DNA of 32,930 nt from positions 1 to 32,930 of the forward strand of contig JAUSKU010000103.1 of assembly GCA_030646755.1 (NCBI GenBank). Reading direction: 5' to 3'. Both the position numbers and the translations under genes were made by a program. The notes below the pieces were generated by a model. That model was not told where the DNA came from, made no database searches, and saw only the letters and a program-made list of their open reading frames with translations. Position 1 is the first letter of the stretch, and each line of letters begins with the position of its first letter. The DNA is from Deltaproteobacteria bacterium (GTDB lineage Bacteria; Desulfobacterota; JAENJC01). Of this stretch, positions 7,396 to 15,822 are shown one piece after another.

Positions 7396-7420
7396 AGTTA
7401 TTCGAAAATTTCGAATAACT
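7396..7420. promoter_or_regulatory. 25-bp perfect palindrome upstream of the DUF262 gene
   Basis: AGTTATTCGA (7396-7405), AAATT, TCGAATAACT (7411-7420). It lies between mod and the DUF262 gene, with the AAAGGAG ribosome binding site just after it. No T run follows, so it is more like an operator or RNA structure than a terminator. It also forms the end of an 11-codon open frame (ATG 7383) that overlaps the mod stop as ATGA. Confidence 0.5.
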
Positions 7421-7437
7421 CAAAAGGAGCGTAGACC

Positions 7438-9114
7438 ATGAAGGGAATAAGAGACACTTCAAGTGATACATACCGCCAGTTGATGGGAAACGGTTTGAGA
7501 TATGAAATCCCCAAGTTCCAAAGGGATTATTCATGGGATACCGAGCATTGGGATGACCTTTGGCAGGACATATGTTCTCTTAATGTCGATGAATCCGAAC
7601 ATTATATGGGTTATCTCGTCCTGCAAAGCTCGGACAATAAGAATTTTCAGATAATAGACGGGCAGCAAAGACTCACCACCATGAGCATTCTCATCCTTGC
7701 GGTACTTAAATCCATCCAGGAGTTGGCTGACAAGGGAATCGACGCGGAACAAAACGTCAGGCGCAAAGACGCCCTTATGAATAGCTACATCGGTTACTTA
7801 GACCCGGTAACGCTTATATCTAAGAGCAAATTAAAGCTGAATCGTAACAATGATGATTACTACAGAAACTACATTGTGCCTCTGCAAAACCTTCCTCTCA
7901 GGAATATAAACGTCTCAGAAAAGCAGATGAGGAGTTGTTTTACATGGTTTTATGAAAGGATCAAAAAAGCTCATGTCACTGGCGAATCCCTGGCAGGGTT
8001 TGTAGATTCCATAGTTGACAAGCTTTTCTTTACTGTAATCAAGGTGTCTGACGAACTGAATGCCTTCAAGGTTTTTGAGACACTGAATGCAAGGGGAGTG
8101 AAACTTTCATCTGCTGACCTCCTGAAAAATTACCTTTTTTCAGTGGTTGACGCTACCACACCGCATAAATCCGAATTGGATGAGATGGAGCATCTTTGGA
8201 GCAAAGTAATAGGGAAGCTTGGCAGTGAAAAGTTCCCTGAGTTTCTGAGGTTTTATTGGAACAGCCTTAATAGAACGGTCAGGAAAAACGACCTGTTTAA
8301 GGCAATCCGCAAAGATATTAAGACAAAGGGAGATGCATTCTCCCTGATTCGAGAATTGAATACCAGCGCAGATGTATATATGGCGCTGCAAAACCCGGAT
8401 GATGAACTCTGGAAGGGAAAACTGGAAATTTCAAGCTATCTGAGGGAGTTGAAACTATTCCAGATAAAACAGCCGTTTTCATTGCTTCTGGCAACTTACA
8501 GCTCGCTGGATGAATCCGAATTCAAGAAAATCCTTAGGGCATGTTCAATAATTTCCTTTAGATACAACGTAATAGGCGGTTTAAACCCGAATGAGCAGGA
8601 AAACACCTATAATGCCGTTGCCCTGAGCATTCGTAAAAACAGGCAGTTTAATATGAACGACCTGAGAGATATTTATCCTGATGACGAACGTTTTGAAACG
8701 GAGTTTGCAAACAAGATACTGAAAAACACTCCGCGAAATCATAAGATTGCAAAATACATATTTGCCGAGATTGAGAGGTATAAATATCATACGGACATAG
8801 ACCTGAATAGTGACCTTTACACAGTAGAGCATATACTGCCCGAGAACCCCGGTGATGCCTGGAACTATCTGACAGAGGACGTTATTGAAAGGTGTGTTTA
8901 TCGGTTAGGAAACTTGACGCTGTTAGAAAAAAACATCAATAAGGACATCGGAACTTATGGGTTTGAAGACAAGAAAGCAGCCTATGCCAAAAGCAGCATC
9001 CAGGTGACCCGCTCAATAAATGAGCATTATAGCGAGTGGACAGAGGAAACAATCTCTAAACGACAGGCAAGGCTGGCGGTTGAAGCTAAGTCCATATGGC
9101 GTTTGCAGTTTTGA
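7438..9114 (+). CDS. DUF262/DUF1524 protein, GmrSD-like restriction family
   Basis: A 558-residue protein with an N-terminal DUF262 domain (IPKFQRDYSW at 24-33; DGQQRLTT at 74-81), the ParB/Srx-like NTP-binding part of GmrS-type proteins. Its C-terminal DUF1524 HNH-type nuclease domain shows YTVEHILPENP (461-471) and LGNLTLLE (490-497) with a following N. Such fusions (GmrSD, BrxU and SspE relatives) cut modified DNA or DNA lacking a protecting mark. Here the target is unknown. ATG 7438 has a strong AAAGGAG. It sits between mod and res, so a link with Mod methylation is possible but unproven. There are no membrane segments. Confidence 0.9.
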   Translation: MKGIRDTSSDTYRQLMGNGLRYEIPKFQRDYSWDTEHWDDLWQDICSLNVDESEHYMGYLVLQSSDNKNFQIIDGQQRLTTMSILILAVLKSIQELADKGIDAEQNVRRKDALMNSYIGYLDPVTLISKSKLKLNRNNDDYYRNYIVPLQNLPLRNINVSEKQMRSCFTWFYERIKKAHVTGESLAGFVDSIVDKLFFTVIKVSDELNAFKVFETLNARGVKLSSADLLKNYLFSVVDATTPHKSELDEMEHLWSKVIGKLGSEKFPEFLRFYWNSLNRTVRKNDLFKAIRKDIKTKGDAFSLIRELNTSADVYMALQNPDDELWKGKLEISSYLRELKLFQIKQPFSLLLATYSSLDESEFKKILRACSIISFRYNVIGGLNPNEQENTYNAVALSIRKNRQFNMNDLRDIYPDDERFETEFANKILKNTPRNHKIAKYIFAEIERYKYHTDIDLNSDLYTVEHILPENPGDAWNYLTEDVIERCVYRLGNLTLLEKNINKDIGTYGFEDKKAAYAKSSIQVTRSINEHYSEWTEETISKRQARLAVEAKSIWRLQF

Positions 9115-9227
9115 TATGGAGTTTGAAAATACGGGGTGGTTCAGGATAGGGAGTTTGAGAGCGATTTTGAGAGGGAAGTGAAAAGGGTGATGGGAAGAAA
9201 AAAAGGGTGAAATAAACAAGATAAAAT

Positions 9228-9878
9228 ATGCGAAAGTTAAAAGGTAAACTTTGTTATCTTTGCGGGAACGCAATAATGGCTGCTGCGGAAGGGGATCGAG
9301 ACCATATACCACCAAGGAATATTTTCCCAACAGATGTATCCGGGAACCTAATTACAGTACCAACTCATAAGTCATGCAATAATGGGTTATCAATTTTTGA
9401 CGAAACTTTCAGAGCCTTTATTCTTGGAGGTTGTTATGATAACGCAAGGGCTAAGGAATTACAGCAGACTGTGGTAAAAAAATCACACACTGGTCCTATT
9501 GGGCAAAGAAAGCGTGATTATTTATTGAGCAAGGTGAGGGACGAGGTATTTACTGATGACGGTGAATTAATAAAGGGGCCTTTATTGTTGATTGAAGCGG
9601 ACAATCCAAGCTTTATGCCTCAATTTGAAAGGATAATTAAGGGTCTATATTATCACAAATTACGAAGTCCTCTTTCGCCGAACATTTCATTAAAGACATC
9701 TTTTAAAGATATTAGCGAATTAAATGAAATAGGCTTTAATCCAAAATGGGAGGAAGTGGAAAAAGATGTTTTTAGATATTTCTTATGTACTCAACACGGT
9801 GATTATACAAATGGCGTCGTCGGTCTATTATTTTACGAAAAATTATTTTGTGTAGGTTTTTTTAGCGAACAGGAATAA
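9228..9878 (+). CDS. HNH endonuclease-like protein
   Basis: 216 residues. The first 55 form a zinc-supported HNH module: CYLCG (C9, C12), DRDHIPPRNIFP with D25 and H26, and THKSCNNG with H47, C50 and N52. The remaining 160 residues are of a kind I do not recognise and may bind target or partner. It starts at ATG 9228 after an AAGATAAAAT leader without a clear ribosome binding site. Coding sequence is more AT-rich than the neighbouring res and his genes, which suggests separate origin. It lies with the defence genes between mod and res; the role as a defence nuclease is inferred from fold and context. Confidence 0.75.
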   Translation: MRKLKGKLCYLCGNAIMAAAEGDRDHIPPRNIFPTDVSGNLITVPTHKSCNNGLSIFDETFRAFILGGCYDNARAKELQQTVVKKSHTGPIGQRKRDYLLSKVRDEVFTDDGELIKGPLLLIEADNPSFMPQFERIIKGLYYHKLRSPLSPNISLKTSFKDISELNEIGFNPKWEEVEKDVFRYFLCTQHGDYTNGVVGLLFYEKLFCVGFFSEQE

Positions 9879-9897
9879 TGCCGCTTTTTGGTCAAAT

Positions 9898-9984
9898 ATG
9901 AAACTCCACTTCGACAGCAACCAGGAATACCAGATAGAGGCGATCAGGGCCGATAATAAGGGGAATGGGTTTAAAATGGCATGA
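9898..9984 (+). pseudogene. Duplicated 5' end of res (28-codon stub)
   Basis: The first 53 bp (9898-9950) match the start of res (11743-11795) with two differences and encode MKLHFDSNQEYQIEAI. After that the sequence diverges, and the frame stops at TGA 9982-9984, overlapping the next ATG (ATGA at 9981). It is a truncated second copy of the res start, left on the other side of the AlbA_2 gene. It may still be translated and couple translation into that gene. Confidence 0.85.
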
Positions 9985-11618
9985 GCGAAACATTAATCAA
10001 AGAATACAAGAGCATCAAAAAGATCAAAACAAGCACTTCTGATTTTAAAGACCTGGCCAAGACTTGTGTCTGCTTGGCTAATGCTCAGGGCGGGGAAATC
10101 TATATCGGCTTTGAAGATAAGACATATTTGCCTTCGCCGAATCAAAGGGTATCAGAAGAAGAAATTAATGAAACAGTAAAAAAGCTGCGCGGGCTGGCCT
10201 TTTCTGTCAGCATACTTCATTCACTGGTGCTGAAGCATAGTAACGGGGGCGAATATTTTATTATAACAGTGCAGCCGTCATTAAAATCTACAGCGACCAC
10301 TTCAGACGGTAAAATATATATCCGCTCAGGTGAAGAGTGTTCGCCGGTGCGAAGTGAAGATATTCATCGAATCGCTGCCGAAAAGCAAGCCTTTCAGTGG
10401 GAGCTTGTTGTCCATCCATCTCTTGCCTTAAATGATCTAAACCCGGATGAAGTGAAGCTATTTGTAAACGACATTCGCTCTTCAGATAAAGTGAAAATTT
10501 TTATCAAAGAGAAATCGAATATTGAAATACTGGAGCATTACAATCTGGCAGATAATAACAATCCTACCAATCTTGGCATTCTGTGGCTGGGTTATCCCAG
10601 ACAAAGAGCGCGGCTGGCATACCCTATCACGGTTCAGTATATTGTTTACGACCATTTGGATAAAAAAGTAAGCAAAGAGACCTGGGCCGATTACCTGTTT
10701 AATCCCAAACAGCTTTTGCTGGATATAGAAAGCAAAGCTACTGAACTGAAATACTTTCATGAATTTCCAGATGGGTTGTTCCGCAAAAGAGTGCGGCATT
10801 ATTCAGACAAGGTAATACGGGAACTGTTGATCAATGCCTTTGCGCATCACAATTTCACCATATCATCGGATATTGCGATAGAAGTTTATCCCGACAGGTT
10901 AGAGATCAGCAATCCGGGTGGACTGCCTTTGGGTATAAACAAAAACAATATCCTTCATCAAAAACATAGGCGCAATCCGCATTTCATCAATATATTCCAC
11001 GATCTTGGATTGATGGAGGGCGAAGGTTCCGGCTTTGACATGATTTACGAAGAGCTAAGCCGTGATGTTAAACCCTTCCCTGATATCGAATCCGACTTTA
11101 ATCAGGTAAAGATTATCCAGCAGTCAAAAATACTCAATGAAGAAGACCTGGCTGTCATGGATTATATTATTCATCACTTTGAGCTTTCTCAAAAAGAGTT
11201 TATTACATTAGGCATTATTAACCGGCATAAAAAAATCCTTGCTACCAGGCTTTCAAGAGAGTTGCAGCTTACCGATGAAGATCGCCTCAGGACATGGGTT
11301 TATAAACTCACTGAAAAAGGAATTATAATAAGCAGGGGAAGTAAAAAGGGCACGGCCTACCTCGTTAATCCGAAACTTCTATCTAGCGCAAAATTGAATG
11401 TTAAGCCAACGCTCAAAACCATAGAAACACACACACTGAAAGCCCTTATCATCGAAGATTTAAAGATCAATCCCAATTCATCAGTCACACAGATTTTTGA
11501 ACACCTGCGAAAAGAAGTTCCGCGCGAAGATGTGCAGAAGGCGGTATATGCGCTATATAAAGAAGGCTCTATTGATAAAAAAGGGGCTAAGGCAAAAACT
11601 GTGTATTTTCTGGCATAA
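9981..11618 (+). CDS. AlbA_2 (Schlafen-type) domain protein with GHKL-like ATPase and winged-helix region
   Basis: 545 residues. The N-terminal AlbA_2 domain shows LANAQGGEIYIGFED (32-46) and KIYIRSGEECSPV around 110. It is followed by a HATPase_c_4-like region with RELLINAFAHHNF (N285) and EISNPGGLP (308-316), then GEGSGFDMI. The C-terminal 170 residues look like winged helices (RLSRELQLTDEDRLRTWVYKL). The family is annotated as DNA-binding or transcription regulators and also appears in defence loci; its exact activity here is unknown. The ATG overlaps the stop of the res stub (ATGA). It is flanked by two copies of the res 5' end, so it appears to have been placed between the res start and the rest of the system. 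Confidence 0.85.
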   Translation: MSETLIKEYKSIKKIKTSTSDFKDLAKTCVCLANAQGGEIYIGFEDKTYLPSPNQRVSEEEINETVKKLRGLAFSVSILHSLVLKHSNGGEYFIITVQPSLKSTATTSDGKIYIRSGEECSPVRSEDIHRIAAEKQAFQWELVVHPSLALNDLNPDEVKLFVNDIRSSDKVKIFIKEKSNIEILEHYNLADNNNPTNLGILWLGYPRQRARLAYPITVQYIVYDHLDKKVSKETWADYLFNPKQLLLDIESKATELKYFHEFPDGLFRKRVRHYSDKVIRELLINAFAHHNFTISSDIAIEVYPDRLEISNPGGLPLGINKNNILHQKHRRNPHFINIFHDLGLMEGEGSGFDMIYEELSRDVKPFPDIESDFNQVKIIQQSKILNEEDLAVMDYIIHHFELSQKEFITLGIINRHKKILATRLSRELQLTDEDRLRTWVYKLTEKGIIISRGSKKGTAYLVNPKLLSSAKLNVKPTLKTIETHTLKALIIEDLKINPNSSVTQIFEHLRKEVPREDVQKAVYALYKEGSIDKKGAKAKTVYFLA

Positions 11619-11742
11619 AAAAAATGATTGAAAAAGAAAACAAAAAACGAAGCAGCATAACCCTTTGAAAATAATTGTTTTTTAATTTTTGGTTTCTTTT
11701 TTAATGCTTGAAAAAAGAAAAAGAGCTTGAAAAAGTAAATTT
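11619..11742. other. AT-rich 124-bp gap before res
   Basis: A- and T-rich with no clear ribosome binding site before res and no strong terminator. A 14-codon open frame starting near 11624 is not convincing. Confidence 0.35.
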
Positions 11743-14418
11743 ATGAAACTCCACTTCGACAGCAACCAGGAATACCAAATAGAGGCGATCAAGGCAGTTA
11801 CTGACCTGTTCGAGGGGCAACCCCTGAGCGGCGGGGGCTTTGAATTCTCACTGACCTCAGCAGGGGCATTGCTTTCCGAGAACGGCGTGGGTAACGGGCT
11901 TGAGCTGACAGAGGAGCAGATTTGGGAGAATATAAAAAGTATCCAGCAGCGGCACGAGATTACCTCACCCCCGCCCCCTCTCCTTGAAAATGAGAGGGGA
12001 GAATTCAATATTCCGCACGGGATGAATTTCTCTGTGGAGATGGAGACGGGCACAGGCAAGACCTACGTATATCTGCGCTCCATCTATGAACTGAACAAAC
12101 TCTATGGATTCAAAAAGTTTGTTATCGTTGTCCCGTCAGTTGCCATCCGTGAAGGCGTACTGAAAAACCTGCAAATCACCCACGAGCACTTTCAGAACCT
12201 TTATGACAAGGCGCAGATCAGTTATGATGTCTATGATAGCAAGAAGGTCTCAAGCCTTCGGGGATTTGCGTCAGGCAATGCCATCCAGATTCTGGTTATA
12301 AACATTGACTCCTTTGCTAAAGACGAAAACGTCATAAACAAGCCGAATGACAAGCTCACCGGCAAAAGGCCCATTGAGTTCATACAAGGTGCCAACCCCA
12401 TTGTGATTGTGGATGAGCCGCAGAATATGGAGACGGAGGTACGCAAGAAGGCGATTGCGAACCTAATCCCCCTTTGCACCCTGCGGTATTCAGCCACCCA
12501 CACCAACCTATACAACCTGGTATATTCCCTAAATCCTGTAAAGGCATATGACCTGGGCCTTGTGAAGCAGATAGAGGTTGACTCGGTGATAAGCGAGAAT
12601 GCCATGAATGAGGCATTTATCCAGTTGGAAGGGATAAGCGCAACGAAGACCAAAATTACCGCTAAGATCAAGATTGATTGCAACACGGATAAGGGAGTGG
12701 TGAAGAAATCCATTTCCGTCAAGGCCGGCGACGATATCTACAAGCTCAGCAAGCAGCGGGAGATTTACAAGGACGGGTTCATTATAGATGAAATTGACGC
12801 GGGGAACGGCACTCTAACCCTCACCAACGGTTTGATGCTTTCGATAGGGGAATCCCAGGGCGGAATGAACGACGAGGTCATGAAGTTTATGATCCGCAGA
12901 ACGGTTGAAGAACACCTTAAAAAAGAGCGGATTTATAAAAACAAAGGGATCAAAGTCCTTTCGCTGTTTTTCATAGACAAGGTGAAGAACTACCGGGAGT
13001 ATGACGCAAACGGGAATCCGGCAAAAGGGAAGTTTGCAGGGTGGTTTGAGGAGATGTATCGTCAGGAGATTTCCAAACCCGCTTTCAGCGGACTGTTGCC
13101 TTATGCCGCTGACGAGGTACATAACGGCTATTTCTCGCAGGACAGTAAGGGGAGAGTGAAAGACACTGCGGGAGAAAGTCAGGCTGACTATGACACCTAC
13201 AAGCTGATAATGCAGGAGAAGGAGAAACTCCTTGATCCCGATACCCCGCTTCGCTTCATTTTCAGCCATTCCGCATTACGGGAGGGGTGGGATAACCCCA
13301 ATGTCTTCCAGATATGCACGTTGAATGAGACCAGATCGGAGATCAAGAAGAGGCAGGAGATAGGCAGGGGTTTGCGTCTGTCGGTAAATCAAAACGGCGA
13401 ACGGATATTTGACCGCAATATCAATAAACTGACCGTTGTAGCCAATGAGCGGTATGAGGATTTTGCAAAGGCGTTGCAGAGAGAGATACAGGAGGATTGC
13501 GGGGTAGATTTTACAGGCAGAGTGAAGAACAAAGGAGACAGGAAGAAGGTCGATTTCCGCAAGGGGTTTGAGGCAGATCCCAAGTTCCTTGAGATTTGGG
13601 AGAAGATAAAATTCCATACCCGATACAGCGTTTCATATGAAACGAATGAACTGATTACCCTGGCTGCAAAGGCTGTCAGGAATATGCCGGAAACACAGAA
13701 GCCGACTATCAAATCAACGAAAAAAAGGGTTTTGATAACGAAAGAAGGCGTTGACGGGCTTTTGGTAAGCGACAGCGTCAATGACGACTACGGGAACGGG
13801 TTTGAGATACCGGACATGCTTGGATACGTGCAGGCTAAGACAGAGTTGACGCGAAGCACTATTCTGGAAATACTCAAAAAGTCGGGAAGACTCAGTGAAC
13901 TGCTGCTCAACCCCCAGCTCTTTATGGACAATGCGGTAACAGCCATTAAATACGAGCTTTATCGGTTAATGGTGGACGGCATCAAATATGAAAAGATCGG
14001 CGACAAGATTTACGAAATGGCGTTGTTTGACGACAAGGGTTTTGAAATTTACCTTGATAACTTCACGCATCATGTCAAGAAACCTGAGAAAACCGTTTAT
14101 GAAAACTACATCCCCCTTGATTCATCCGTTGAAAACCAGTTTGCCAGAGACTGTGAGAGCAGCGAGAATATTGAGTTCTTTTTCAAGCTCCCTTCCTGGT
14201 TCAGGATAAATACGCCCATAGGTACATATAATCCCGACTGGGCAATAGTCTTCAATGGAGAAAAGAAAATCTATTTTGTGGCTGAGACAAAAGGCGAAGA
14301 CCAGGAACTGCGGCCCAGCGAGCGGATGAAGATTGATTGCGGCAAGGCCCACTTTAAACAGTTTGCGGATGTAAGGTTCAAGGGGCCGGTTTCATCGGTC
14401 TCGGAATTGACAGCTTGA
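11743..14418 (+). CDS. res: Type III restriction endonuclease subunit (Res), with repeat-derived insertion
   Basis: The helicase-nuclease partner of Mod; it moves on DNA using ATP and cuts near the recognition site. 891 residues. Walker A is METGTGKT (100-107), motif II DEPQ (224-227), motif III RYSATH, then REGWDNPNVFQICTLNE and motif VI ending QEIGRGLRL (538-546). The C-terminal PD-(D/E)XK nuclease shows NPDW (P831, D832) and AETKG (E848, K850). All core motifs are intact. Residues about 74-87 (TSPPPPLLENERGE), just before the Walker A segment, match a palindromic hairpin at 11975-11999 and look inserted. There is no evident ribosome binding site at ATG 11743. hisF follows after 56 bp. Confidence 0.94.
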   Translation: MKLHFDSNQEYQIEAIKAVTDLFEGQPLSGGGFEFSLTSAGALLSENGVGNGLELTEEQIWENIKSIQQRHEITSPPPPLLENERGEFNIPHGMNFSVEMETGTGKTYVYLRSIYELNKLYGFKKFVIVVPSVAIREGVLKNLQITHEHFQNLYDKAQISYDVYDSKKVSSLRGFASGNAIQILVINIDSFAKDENVINKPNDKLTGKRPIEFIQGANPIVIVDEPQNMETEVRKKAIANLIPLCTLRYSATHTNLYNLVYSLNPVKAYDLGLVKQIEVDSVISENAMNEAFIQLEGISATKTKITAKIKIDCNTDKGVVKKSISVKAGDDIYKLSKQREIYKDGFIIDEIDAGNGTLTLTNGLMLSIGESQGGMNDEVMKFMIRRTVEEHLKKERIYKNKGIKVLSLFFIDKVKNYREYDANGNPAKGKFAGWFEEMYRQEISKPAFSGLLPYAADEVHNGYFSQDSKGRVKDTAGESQADYDTYKLIMQEKEKLLDPDTPLRFIFSHSALREGWDNPNVFQICTLNETRSEIKKRQEIGRGLRLSVNQNGERIFDRNINKLTVVANERYEDFAKALQREIQEDCGVDFTGRVKNKGDRKKVDFRKGFEADPKFLEIWEKIKFHTRYSVSYETNELITLAAKAVRNMPETQKPTIKSTKKRVLITKEGVDGLLVSDSVNDDYGNGFEIPDMLGYVQAKTELTRSTILEILKKSGRLSELLLNPQLFMDNAVTAIKYELYRLMVDGIKYEKIGDKIYEMALFDDKGFEIYLDNFTHHVKKPEKTVYENYIPLDSSVENQFARDCESSENIEFFFKLPSWFRINTPIGTYNPDWAIVFNGEKKIYFVAETKGEDQELRPSERMKIDCGKAHFKQFADVRFKGPVSSVSELTA
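11975..11999. repeat. Single-arm CCCCTCTC/GAGAGGGG hairpin inside res
   Basis: CCCCTCTC (11975-11982), 9-nt loop, GAGAGGGG (11992-11999), preceded by CCTCACCCCCG. It resembles one arm of the three-arm element seen in mod. The reading frame continues through it. Confidence 0.65.
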
Positions 14419-14474
14419 AGACTTTATAAGTAAGATGACGTTCGGATTAGAAAATTTATTTCTTGAGGTAATAG

Positions 14475-15314
14475 ATGCTTGCAAAACGAATCATACCATG
14501 TCTTGACGTAAAGGACGGCAGGGTCGTAAAGGGTACTAAATTTATGGAACTCCGGGACGCTGGTGACCCTGTGGAGGTGGCGAGGGTATATGATCGGGAG
14601 GGGGCTGATGAGCTCACTTTTCTGGACATAACCGCATCCCATGAGAACAGGGGCATAATCCTTGATGTAGTCAGGAGGACCGCAGAAGAGGTATTCATGC
14701 CGCTTACCGTCGGGGGAGGGATACGAACCCTTGATGATATAAGAAATCTTCTGAATGCCGGAGCCGACAAGGTATCCATAAACACTGCGGCAGTGAACGA
14801 CCCGGAATTTGTAAAGAGGGCAGCGGAGAGGTTTGGTAGCCAGTGCATAGTTGTGGCGATAGATGCGAAAAGAACCCGTAAGCCGGAAGATGAGAAGTTA
14901 AGAAGATTGGAAGTTGGGAATTCTCACCTTCTCACCCTCTCACCCTCTCACCTTCCATACTCTTCGAGTTGGGAAGTTTACACACATGGTGGCCGTAACC
15001 CGACTGGTCTTGATGCAATAGAATGGACAAGGAAGATGGAAGAGTGTGGTGCAGGGGAGATACTACTTACCAGCATGGACAGGGACGGGACCAAGGACGG
15101 ATACGACCTTGAACTTACAAGGGCAGTATCCGAGGCAGTAGGGATACCCGTCATAGCATCTGGCGGAGTTGGAAGTCCTGAACATATATACCGTGGCTTT
15201 GTTGAAGGAAAGGCCGATGCGGCCCTGGCAGCGTCGATATTCCATTACAAGGAATATTCCATAAGGGAGGTCAAGGAATATCTGAGAGAAAAGGGAGTGG
15301 AGATCAGGCTTTAG
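14475..15314 (+). CDS. hisF: Imidazole glycerol phosphate synthase cyclase subunit, with in-frame repeat insertion
   Basis: Closes the imidazole ring using ammonia from HisH, giving IGP and AICAR. The TIM barrel keeps catalytic D11 (PCLDVKDG) and D130 (VAIDAKR), and the phosphate loops TVGGGIRT and IASGGVGS. At 279 residues it is about 27 longer than the usual 252. The extra part lies between VAIDAKR and the conserved WEVYTHGGR, and contains repeat-derived text ([10 protein letters not shown]). Relatives have only a few residues at this loop, so it may be tolerated. GAGG lies 6 bp before ATG 14475. It is cut off from hisB-hisH-hisA by the 9-kb defence block. Confidence 0.95.
   Translation: MLAKRIIPCLDVKDGRVVKGTKFMELRDAGDPVEVARVYDREGADELTFLDITASHENRGIILDVVRRTAEEVFMPLTVGGGIRTLDDIRNLLNAGADKVSINTAAVNDPEFVKRAAERFGSQCIVVAIDAKRTRKPEDEKLRRLEVGNSHLLTLSPSHLPYSSSWEVYTHGGRNPTGLDAIEWTRKMEECGAGEILLTSMDRDGTKDGYDLELTRAVSEAVGIPVIASGGVGSPEHIYRGFVEGKADAALAASIFHYKEYSIREVKEYLREKGVEIRL
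14886..14955. repeat. GGTGAGAAG-type palindromic repeat inside hisF
   Basis: The left arm 14886-14920 and right arm 14921-14955 are 35 bp each with no spacer, and match at about 25 of 35 positions as an inverted repeat. The right arm is TTCTCACC, TTCTCACC, CTCTCACC words. Most differences are A/G changes in the left arm, as if it had drifted. Confidence 0.8.
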
Positions 15315-15379
15315 GTATCTGACCTAAGCCGTCGTTCAAAAATAACCTGGACGTCAGAATGGCAGGAACGGCATAAGGG

Positions 15380-15423
15380 GCCGTAACGGACTAATAGAAA
15401 AGCACAAGTTATTCCGTAACGGC
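15380..15423. repeat. CCGTAACGG inverted pair between hisF and the zinc-ribbon gene
   Basis: GCCGTAACGGA (15380-15390) and TCCGTAACGGC (15413-15423) form an inverted repeat with one mismatch and a 22-nt loop. The function is unknown, and there is no T run to suggest a terminator. Confidence 0.5.
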
Positions 15424-15436
15424 ACCTAAATCATGT

Positions 15437-15465
15437 TTGATTTTTGGTGATGTATGCTATATAAT
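15437..15465 (+). promoter_or_regulatory. Promoter of the 92-residue zinc-ribbon gene
   Basis: TTGATT (15437-15442), 17 bp, consensus TATAAT (15460-15465). Transcription would start near 15472, at the foot of a hairpin (15468-15497). Confidence 0.65.
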
Positions 15466-15467
15466 GA

Positions 15468-15502
15468 TGACTGTTTGATGACGGCATCAAACGGTCATTT
15501 TT
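15468..15502 (+). promoter_or_regulatory. Leader hairpin with T run (attenuator-like)
   Basis: TGACTGTTTGATG (15468-15480) pairs with CATCAAACGGTCA (15485-15497) around a 4-nt loop, with one G·U, followed by TTTTTATT. It could end transcription or stabilise the 5' end of the message. The AAGGAGG ribosome binding site follows immediately. Confidence 0.55.
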
Positions 15503-15521
15503 ATTAAAAGGAGGTTTTAAA

Positions 15522-15800
15522 ATGAGTGATTGTGGAACTTGCGGACCTGCAGGTGCTGGTCCTTTCTCTGAAGGAAAAGATCTTGTAGAATTCGTCTACC
15601 GCGCCCACGGTGGTGCTATAGCGGTCGCCCCCATCCCTGGCGGCATACAGACCACATGCCAGGGGTGCGGCGAGAAGTTTGTAATGAAGACTTTCGTTTC
15701 CAAGTGTCCCAAGTGCGGCGGGGTGCATGCCGTATCTCCCCCTCGTGCCCAGGACCCTAACGGTGTCCAGTTCGCTGGTGCCGGTTATACCCTTCCATAA
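15522..15800 (+). CDS. Small zinc-ribbon protein of unknown function
   Basis: 92 residues. It starts with CGTCG and has a central four-cysteine ribbon (TTCQGCGEKF ... SKCPKCGGVHAV), so it should bind one zinc. The rest is glycine- and proline-rich. I do not recognise a named family. ATG 15522 follows a near-perfect AAGGAGG, and the gene has its own strong promoter and leader hairpin, which suggests high expression. It stands between hisF and hisIE but looks independently transcribed. No signal peptide. Confidence 0.8.
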   Translation: MSDCGTCGPAGAGPFSEGKDLVEFVYRAHGGAIAVAPIPGGIQTTCQGCGEKFVMKTFVSKCPKCGGVHAVSPPRAQDPNGVQFAGAGYTLP

Positions 15801-15822
15801 CCAACTTAAGATACAATATCTG

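Noticed and set aside
9117..9227. Short frames between the DUF262 and HNH genes
   Set aside because: They read as charged, purine-rich text without start signals or a family I know; could be a scrap but unsupported.
5443..14418. Insertion sequence or transposon carrying the defence block
   Set aside because: I found no transposase, terminal inverted repeats or target duplication at the hisA/mod or res/hisF joints.
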